A DNA stretch of 64,000 bases, taken from Dromaius novaehollandiae (lineage: Eukaryota > Chordata > Aves > Casuariiformes > Dromaiidae). The DNA is taken from positions 24,304,001 to 24,368,000 of the forward strand of contig NC_088110.1 of the NCBI RefSeq assembly GCF_036370855.1. The letters are read 5' to 3'. The notes under the pieces are model-generated. The model did not search any database, was not told the DNA's origin, and was given only the letters and a program-made list of their open reading frames with translations. The position numbers were made by a program, and so were the translations under genes. This document shows, piece after piece, positions 12,653 through 20,561 of the stretch (positions are counted from its first letter, which is position 1; each line of letters begins with the position of its first letter).

Positions 12653-13450
12653 TCATTACTACTATCCAATTTTGGATCTCACATATCTTTATGACAAATT
12701 GTTGAGCTACCTATTCAGGGTAATTACAGGAGAGGAGTGCGAAGAGTTATAGACATTTATCTGAGTGATAGAAGCAAGAACTAGGGATGAATTGCATAGG
12801 GTGCTCTGAGCTATGAGTTGTAGATGGAAGGTGAGAAGAGGGGAAATATTAACTGATCGCTGGTGACTTCTCCTTAAGAACAAAATTTATTTTCAAGGAA
12901 TTAAGTGCTTTCTTGTTTTCTGGAAGGAATTGTGGCAGCTTCATTATTTGAGAAGCTAAAAGGAAACTGGTACAGAGATGCTTTGTACGTTTGTTTTTTG
13001 TCTTTCTAATTTGGCATAGTCTTTTGGCATAGATGGTGAGAACTTCACATTCAGACCAACTATGCCTGTTGTATATGAAAATAGCCAGCTGGGTGTGCAA
13101 ATAGAGGTGTATTTCTCTGTGCACACCTCCCCGTTAAGAATCAAGCACAGAGGATCTTTATTTGAAATGCAATGTGCACTATTTAGATACAAGGAAAAAT
13201 GCAGCAGCAGATAAACTCGTGTAAAAATGTACACATAAAAATTCTCCAGCTTAGTATTGGGTTCTGAGGGGTTATGTAGGAGAGGCTTTTCCTTTCATAT
13301 AATCTGTATAGGTATGTAAATACGCAATGCCTGTGTATTCCAGGCTTGTTTATATGTATATAGAAGAATCGTACATCTATTACATATATAAATAATTAGT
13401 GTACACATGCATAGAATACTGCTATATTTACATTTTTATAAACCTAAAAT

Positions 13451-13456
13451 AATAAA
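13451..13456 (+). terminator. NFAT5: candidate distal NFAT5 poly(A) signal
   Basis: AATAAA preceded by an AU-rich, UGUA-containing stretch and followed within about 100 nt by T/GT-rich sequence. It is the last strong candidate before the sequence character changes. The choice among candidates is inference. Confidence 0.5.
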
Positions 13457-14090
13457 TTTCCTTAGTTGGAGGTTATTTACCAAGGTTTTTGTAGTAGCTG
13501 ATTAATAGCCGTATCAACACCTGTAAGTACTGTACATGTGGCGCTATTGGTAGTGTTGTTCCAGAAACTTGCCCTGCTTTTTAGCTCTTCACTAAAATCC
13601 GTGGGGTTAAAGTGAAGTGACTTTTTGAAACAGCTATATACTTTTTTGTATTTTTTATATATTTTTATTAATCATTGCAAATGGGATGTTAACAGTAGAA
13701 CTGACAACCTTGGAGAAGAGTCTGATGTTGCCCACTGGATGGGCTGTGGAAATGCAACAGTAGCACCTGCTTTCTATGTCCGTGTACTTCTCTGCCAGTT
13801 TTCCTCAGCTGACTCGCCAAGACTGTGTTTTCAGGACCTTTTCTGTTCTTAGTCCCTCAGCAGCTAGTGCAGATAACACAATACTGGGGCTTTGTGCTGC
13901 TCAGCGGGAGCTGAACTGACACAAGCAGTTCTCTCCCGGTGCGGGTTGTTAATCATCCTTGCATGGCAAAGGACACTGGCTGCTGCTCAGCTGAGCTGCA
14001 TTTGAACCAAGAAGATGAGACTCAATTTGTAGGTCATTCCTTTTCTGTTTGCTCTGATTCTTGCATATAAGGCAACACATCTTTAAAACA

Positions 14091-14121
<31 letters not shown>

Positions 14122-14125
14122 TTTT
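14091..14125. repeat. (TC)11 followed by T13
   Basis: Simple pyrimidine repeat, (TC)11 at 14091-14112 and poly-T at 14113-14125. Confidence 0.9.
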
Positions 14126-14739
14126 AACTGACTTTGTATTGAAGAAATCAATAGCTAGGAAGCTTTCTCCTTGGATACTTTCTAGATATGAGGACCATTG
14201 CTCTGACTTGTACTGGTTGCTTACAGAAAGAAATCAAAAGTGTAAGAAATCAAACTCTTTACAAGAAATCCAGATCTGCAAAGCAATAACATGTGTTTTG
14301 ACCACCAATGCTTTTCTTGCCAAACCACATGTATTCCACTGTAATTGCAAAATAGGTTAGTCAGCAGGCATTGTTATCTTGGTACAGGCTTTATCAAAGC
14401 ATCTCTCCCAAACCAAAAGTAAATGTCCTTATTTCTTCTCTTTCAGCCATCAATTTGTAGGCCTGAGCTCCATCACTTCCAGAGATGGAAATCTCCTATA
14501 GCTTTTGCTGTTGCAACTTATGAAGTTGCCTCGTAACATTCAAGTGCAGTTGGCCAAGGGTGGGGAATGTGCTGCTGTCCTGCTTGCTGTGGAATTCTCA
14601 TCCACCTCTTTGCAAGTCCTTGTTCAGATGCAAACTCTGGCTGTAAAGTATCCCCGTGGCGCACATTTGGTATTGTTTTCAGGTTAGCAAAAGGTCCTGC
14701 GTTGGGGCACTTTAAATTGCCTTAACTTCATTTTTTTAG

Positions 14740-14835
14740 TCCCTGGAACTACCCCTTTGTAAATCAGATGACGACCTGGCCCAGCATGTCGTCGTGCACG
14801 CGGGTGCCATGCAGGAGCAAGCCGGTGCTCTGGAG
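14740..14835 (+). other. exon-like open segment, unassigned
   Basis: A 96-nt segment (32 codons) preceded by a good acceptor (CATTTTTTTAG) and followed by donor-like GAG|GTTAGT. The first frame is fully open, beginning SLELPLCKSDDDLAQ and ending QEQAGALE, and is CpG-containing in an AT-rich setting. The +2 frame is also open, so coding is not proven. I recognise no family. It could be an exon of a lncRNA or an alternative NFAT5 transcript ending at the AATAAA near 15328 or 15400, or chance. Confidence 0.25.
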
Positions 14836-17439
14836 GTTAGTACAGTGTGGCAACCAGGCGAAAGCCTCGCATTGCTAGGTGTTTGGGGTCTGGAAGCAAG
14901 TTCCGATATCCTGCTTAAAAGACCACAGTATACAGGAAGCTTTTGTATTCTGGATGCTATTTGAAATGAGGTGGTTTGAAAGTTTTACATTTGAGCTCGC
15001 TGTTATTAGTGGGTAAGCTCCAAACAACTTCAGATCAGAGCTTTCTACCTCTGTCAGTATCTGCATCTTTCTTGAGCGGTTTACCTGCCTTTCTGCCATG
15101 TTTCTCTAGAGTGCACTGATCAACCACTGAGCTGCCTTTTCCCTTGTCCTGCAATGTGAAAGTAGCACCAGATATATTCCTTTGTGCATTTCTGTGTATA
15201 TGGCTTTCGTAGTTGGGATTTTCAAGGCACTGATACCCGGTGTTTTCAGTTTGTTCTATGAGGGGATATTTCATTTGCATCTATGTTTTTAGCTATCCTG
15301 TGATAACTTGTTGAATATTAAAAAAAAAATAAAATATTTTGCTTCTATTGGGACATTTGTATACTCGCAACTATATTTCTGTAAACAGCTGCAGTCAAGA
15401 ATAAAACAATGAAAGTTTTCATTTTGCAGTGTAAACTCTTGTTATGTTTCTTCAAGGGCATCTTCTTCCTGCCAGGAGAAAGTGGCTGAACCCAAGTACT
15501 GGATAAACCCATCTGGCAAACAGATGGTGCCCAGGTCGGGAAACGGGAGGGCAGAAACCCGCGCTGCTCCCGGCTTTGCTGCATCCCGCTGGAGTCCTTG
15601 CATAAGAAAAGGCACTGTGTCGAGCATGCGTTTTTTCAAAAGCTGTAGTGTTTCTCTTTGGCTTTGTGGCTGCCTTTCCACTCCAAAGTAACCGACAGAG
15701 TTTGCTTCCCAGACCCCAGCTTTCACATTACAAAGCATGGAGGGAAATTGCTTTCGTAGTCTGTTTGCACCACGAATCTGTCCCTGAGGTGTCTGTGTGA
15801 GGGGAGGGAACGAAAATCTCCCCCAGGACAGCTGGGGGGTTATTCGCCCTGGGGGGTGCGACCCCGGAGTTTTAAGCTGGGATGACTGGAGTTACGGTCT
15901 CTGTAGCAGGGGAAAAGACTGGACTTGGTGCCCAGGCCGCCGCCGCCGCGCGTTTTGGCACAATCCCACCTGTATTTGCATCTTTGGTGCGTTTCTGCCA
16001 ACATGCTAAAAACGAGCAGCAGTTTGCTGAGGCTCGGGCGTGCATGCGTTCCCCTTTGCCGACCTTCCACGGGGATAGTGACCTGGAAGCGGCAACGCCG
16101 GGTTTCCTAAGGAATTACTGTGTTAGGGCCTTCATTTCCCAGGATTTTCTCCAGTGATCTATAAGTCTAGAAAAATAATGGCCGGATAAAACTTGGCAGA
16201 GGTCAGAGCATGCGCCCAGAGTAGTTTGGGCCACACACCGAAATCAGTAAAAATCATTCAAGAACGAGTTTTCAGCTAGAGCAAGGAATGCATGTTTTCC
16301 ACCTAAAAACAAAGTGGATGCGAGTTCCTATTTGCGATGCTTGATGAAATGGGCCGTCTGCCCGTGGACGTGCAGAGACAGGCAGGAGCAGACAGGCAGC
16401 TTCACTGCTGTATGTAGAGCATCGACGTGGTAAATCTGGGAATACCGTGTCCGGTTCGGCTGTCGTATTTTTCCAAGGGGCTCTTTTGAAAAATTGCAGT
16501 GGGGGGGAGAGATAAAGCACTGAAGTTATCCTGAGAGCTGGACAAAGTGCTTTATTATGAAAGATTTAAGGAGATTTAAGGAGATTAGTCTGTTTAACTT
16601 ATCAACTGCTACTTATCTGTTTAACTACAGCATATAAGTACTTTCACGGGGAGAAAACAGCAATTACTGGAGGACTAATCGGGTAGAGAACATGCAAGGA
16701 ATATTGCAGATGAAAGCTGAAGCCAGACAAATTCAAAATAAGGACGGATAAAAGTCTGTTTGGAGAGCCTGATGTGTGCGCATTGTCTGGGAAGGAGAGA
16801 GGGGGCATTCTGGTTTTTGCATTTGTTTTGGATTTTTTTTTTTTTTTTGGATGATGCATCCGGATAAAGTAAGGTTCACAGTTTTTAACTTTTCCCTGGA
16901 CCTGCTGAACGTGTGTGTGCCCCTGCCTTGACCTAGGTCCTTGTGTTAAAAACGTGCCCGTGGCTGCAGGCAGGCTGAGAGCAGGGTCCTTCACGTCCTT
17001 CCCACTCAATCCTGGCCGGCCGGCCCGGCCGCTGTCCCCGGCTTCCTCCTGCCGGCGCCTTGGACAGTCGGGCTTTTCAGGTCATCTAATGCAATTTTGG
17101 AACCAATTTTATTTATTTGTTTGTTTTTGTAGCTGCTGCCCAGCTTCTTACCGCAGTTACTCCTTGGGCTCTTGTTCATGTCTTTTAGCTGCTTTTTTTC
17201 TATGAAAGCTCCCAGTCAGCTCCCTCCAGCTGCTCGGAGGAAACGTTTTGTTCACGGTTCTGCTGTATATGTGTTTTCTTTTTTTTGTCTCTGTGCCTCT
17301 GCATATGCTTCTGACACGAGGGTGCAATTTGATTTCTGATCTAATCAGAAGTTGTTCAAAAGGAGTAAAAACACTTGCTCCCTTATGTTCTGGAAGGAGA
17401 AAGGAGTCTCCTCATCGCACACCGTGATGCTGCACGTGC

Positions 17440-18480
17440 ATTTTGCATGGTCGCACCCCCCTTCCCCGGAGCCCGGGGCTTCCACGTGTCTGTCGCTACC
17501 CAGGTTTTTATTGTGCACCAGCAGCTGCGGGCTCTTCCCTTCGCTACAGAAAGGTGCCCACGCGCTGTGATTACCGAGCGGGTACCGCAGCACATCCGCG
17601 TGCGCCCACCTGCACCTCGAAACGCGCGGTGCCTCAGCGTGCAGCGTTTCGCTGCAGCGGCCTGGGTTTCCTCCAGCGGCAGCTGCACATTTGCTGCCTT
17701 CTCAAAATTATAACCAGGACAAAACCGGAGCGAGAGCACTAGAGGGAGCCAGCCCCGAGCTGGATGTGTTCGCTCAGCGATGGGCTGGAGGGGTGGGTGC
17801 AGCCGGGGTGCGGTGGGTGCAGCTGCAGCGCGTGGCACGACGGGGTTGTCCTGAGCTCCCTGAGCTCGCGCCGTTGCTGAGGCTGCAGGAACAGGACGCT
17901 CCAGCTTGTGCCGGACTCCTCGGGATGTTGCATCAAGTGCTTGGCTCAGGTCGATACCGATTTGTCGCAGACTCCAGTCACTGGCTTTCTGCTGAAATCG
18001 TAGTGCAAATTTGCAGCACCGGCCGGACGAACGCTGCCCCTCCGAGGGGCTCTCGGGGGAGGCCGCCAGCCCGCGCGGGGCGAGCCCAGCGTCCCGAGCG
18101 AGGCAGCTGCAGCCGTGAGCTTGCTGAGGGCTGGGGGGATTTTTTTTGCTGCTTTAGACACGCTGGAGGGAGTCACCGCTGCAGCTTCAGCGCTCTGGCA
18201 GTGCAAACACGGGTGACCGACCCCGGTCACGGAGCTGGCGGCTCCCTTCCCACCGGGACGCTGCTCCGGCCAGCCGTGCTTCCCCGCTCTGGCGCACAGC
18301 CTGGGTCCGTTGCGTGGCTGCGGCTCCTCCTGTCCCCCAAACCGTGCCCTGAAGGGAGCATCGCCCACCGCAGCGGCTGCTGCTGTTGTCCTGCTCCGGG
18401 TCCTGGGCGCAGCCGCGGTCTCGCTGGCCTGGTCCATGGCCGTGAGGTGCAAACGCTCCTGCTCCTGCGCCGCTGCTTCA
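17440..18480. promoter_or_regulatory. orphan CpG-rich island
   Basis: GC-rich stretch with dense CG dinucleotides, for instance about 14 in the 88 bases from 17570. It carries long overlapping open frames on both strands (272 codons at 17691-18509 plus; 257 at 17946-18719 minus), which is expected where stop codons are rare. It touches no recognisable gene start. It may be a promoter of an unannotated transcript, a relic, or simply GC-rich DNA. Confidence 0.45.
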
Positions 18481-19914
18481 AATCCCACACCAAAAAAATC
18501 CCTCAGTGAAGGCAAATCTGGGGTTAAAACCTCAGAGCAATGTTTTTCTTTTTTCACCCACAATAGGTGAAAAGGAGCCCAAACCAGCAGCTCCTCACGC
18601 GCAGGAGGGCTGCGATGGCGCAGGCTCGACGTGTGCAGCTGCGGGGACATGGTGAAGGGGTGTTGGTGGCTCCTGCGGGCACCGTCCTGGGGTCGGCACG
18701 GCAGAGGGCCTGAGGGCACCCCTGTCCCGGGCTCGGGGTGCTCGGGGCCACCCCCGCACCGGCCTCTCCTGCAAATTCCAGGTAACGCAAACTTTTAATG
18801 AAGGTGCGGTATTTAGTCATGTAGCAGAGAGGGAGACACACGGGTATATGTGATTTTTATCTGGCAGAGCTGTCAAAAGAGGTGGCAGGCCCAGGTGTGA
18901 AGACCAGCTTCCCTGGCCACCACATCCCTCAGAAATCAGTTCTGGTTTTAGCCTCTCATTCTTCGACCGCAACCAAAATTAGTAGTTTCATTATTTTGCC
19001 TCAGATGGACGACAAATTACTACCACGCTGTCCTTGGGACCGGGTTAGCCCTATTCCAGCTTGTTCCTAACAGTTTTACAAGATCTGTGTATGCGGTGTT
19101 ACATGCGTGGCAAGAGCATTGCTTTGTGCCTGGATCCCGCAGCCGGAGGGTGTTGACGGGTCCTGGTGGCTCCAGCTGGGCTGGCGCTGCCCCACGGGCG
19201 GCTGCCGGTGGCTCCCCCGTCCCTGTCCCGTCTGGAGCGTCCCTGGACTGCTGCTGCCCAGCGCGGCACGGGGAAGGCCAGCGACTGCCTCTGTTTGCTC
19301 CGGGGCACCGTGGGTTTCTACCAGCTGCATCTTGCTGTTGCCAAACCTCATGCAGGGTCTTCTTTGTTATTAGTATTTTATATATATTTTTATATGTTAG
19401 TATATTTCTATCTCTGGAAAGCCGCAGCTCCTGCTGCGTTTGCCGGGTAACCAGGTGCGCGGCAGCTTATCGAATCAGTACAAACTCGGCATCGCATGAC
19501 CTGGTCGGTGTTGGGGCTGCTCACAGAGGAGCAAAATAGCTTTTTCCTGACAAGCACGAAGATTTCAGCAGGTCAGTTGAAAAACCAGTTTACTGAAGCA
19601 CAAGATGTGGCTCTGGTTCCCAGCTTCCAACTTCCAGGTACAAAACCAGGCAGGTGAGGCTGTTTGCCACACTAAGCAGCTGTTTGCTTTAGCAAACCTG
19701 CCTCTCTGTTCAGCGAGGCCCGGCCCCCCCTGCCATGCTTCAGCCGGGCGCAGACGCGGCTGCTGGGGGAAACGGGAAATCCCTCAGGGCGGTCGGCAGC
19801 CCTCCAGGCACCCGCGGGGCCGAGCACTGCTCCCCCCGTGCCGGGGCAGTGGCACGTGCTTCACAGCCCCCCAGCCACGCACCCCAGCCCCTTCCGCTTC
19901 CGAGCGAAGCAGCC

Positions 19915-20291
19915 ACCACGACGCTGGTTTTTGTTTTTATTCGATGTGGACAACGCTGCCCTGTGCTGTGGTGCCGCGGGAGACGAGCAGGACCGCCGAC
20001 GCCGTGCCCGCCCCGCTAACACCCCCAGCAGCGCCCCAGGCCTGGCGGACAGCTCAGGTTTGAGGCCTCGTGAAACGCGACTGCTGTCGTCCCCGGGCAC
20101 TGGCTGCTCTTTACACAACCCCAGAAGCTTAAAAGGGAAGTCCCGGCCTCCTGCCCCAGGCAGCTGCCTTTGGAACAGTTCGAGGAAATATCTCATCCTC
20201 CCAGAGCCTCAGACGCGGGGCAATAACGCATGTAACACCCCGGTCGACAGCCCTTTCCTCAGCGCAGCCGGGAGAAGGCCGTGGCCTGCGT
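19915..20291 (-). other. NOB1: NOB1 3'UTR (inferred)
   Basis: Minus-strand sequence from the stop codon to just past the AATAAA at 19936-19941. GC-rich, no other element seen. The extent depends on that signal being used. Confidence 0.5.
19936..19941 (-). terminator. NOB1: candidate NOB1 poly(A) signal
   Basis: AATAAA on the minus strand (TTTATT on plus), about 350 nt past the NOB1 stop codon, inside a T/A-rich patch within GC-rich sequence. It is the nearest canonical hexamer I find downstream of the stop. Confidence 0.55.
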
Positions 20292-20561
20292 TCATCTCCT
20301 CTTTACAAACTTCTTTGTCACCGCGTTGGGGTTCAGGCGCCTCCGGCCCGCGCCCAGGGCCGCGTCTCGGATTTGCAGGTTGGCTGCCCGGCTGTAGATG
20401 TCGTTTTCCGCAAAGGGCGACACCCCCGCGATGTAGTCGGGGTCAAAGACGTTGGTCTTCTGCCGAGCCTTCCGGGAGAGCCGCTGCTGCGGGAAGGGCT
20501 GGTCTTCCACCAGGTGAGGGTTGTTCGCATGCTTCCCGCCCTGCGGAGCCGGCAGCGGATA
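20292..20561 (-). CDS. NOB1: NOB1 exon 9, C terminus
   Basis: 270 bp, 89 codons plus stop TGA (20292-20294). It contains the conserved RLSRKARQKTNVFDPDYIAG block and GAGRRRLNPNA, then the basic end. Acceptor CTTCGCAG just above 20561. Confidence 0.95.
   Translation of the reverse strand, partial: YPLPAPQGGKHANNPHLVEDQPFPQQRLSRKARQKTNVFDPDYIAGVSPFAENDIYSRAANLQIRDAALGAGRRRLNPNAVTKKFVKRR

Larger units (their letters stand above)
8033..13475 (+). other. NFAT5: NFAT5 3'UTR exon (end inferred)
   Basis: Long AT-rich non-coding exon starting AAAATCTATGAAGAAAAAGG. NFAT5 is known for a very long 3'UTR, and the sequence stays AT-rich with many ATTTA motifs, T runs and UGUA motifs. AATAAA hexamers occur at 8750, 12248, 12584 and 13451, so alternative polyadenylation is likely. 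I place the main end just after 13451 because UGUA motifs precede it and GT-rich sequence follows. Open frames of up to about 108 codons (for example 10709-11035) show no family resemblance. The end could instead be near 15330-15405. Confidence 0.6.
13476..19930. other. NFAT5-NOB1 intergenic region, NQO1 not seen
   Basis: About 6.5 kb between convergent NFAT5 and NOB1. Composition moves from AT-rich (to about 15.4 kb) to GC- and CpG-rich (from about 17.4 kb). It contains a TC/T simple repeat, an exon-like segment at 14740-14835, AATAAA motifs near 15328 and at 15400, a T16 run at 16833-16848 and a CpG-rich island. In mammals NQO1 lies here on the minus strand. Reading the larger open frames on both strands I find none of its conserved motifs, such as the GWFERVF or FPLQWFG blocks. 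No protein-coding gene can be supported. Confidence 0.65.

Noticed and set aside
17691..18719. Open frames of 272 (plus) and 257 (minus) codons
   Set aside because: They overlap each other in CpG-rich DNA, have no recognisable domain and no splice or promoter support.
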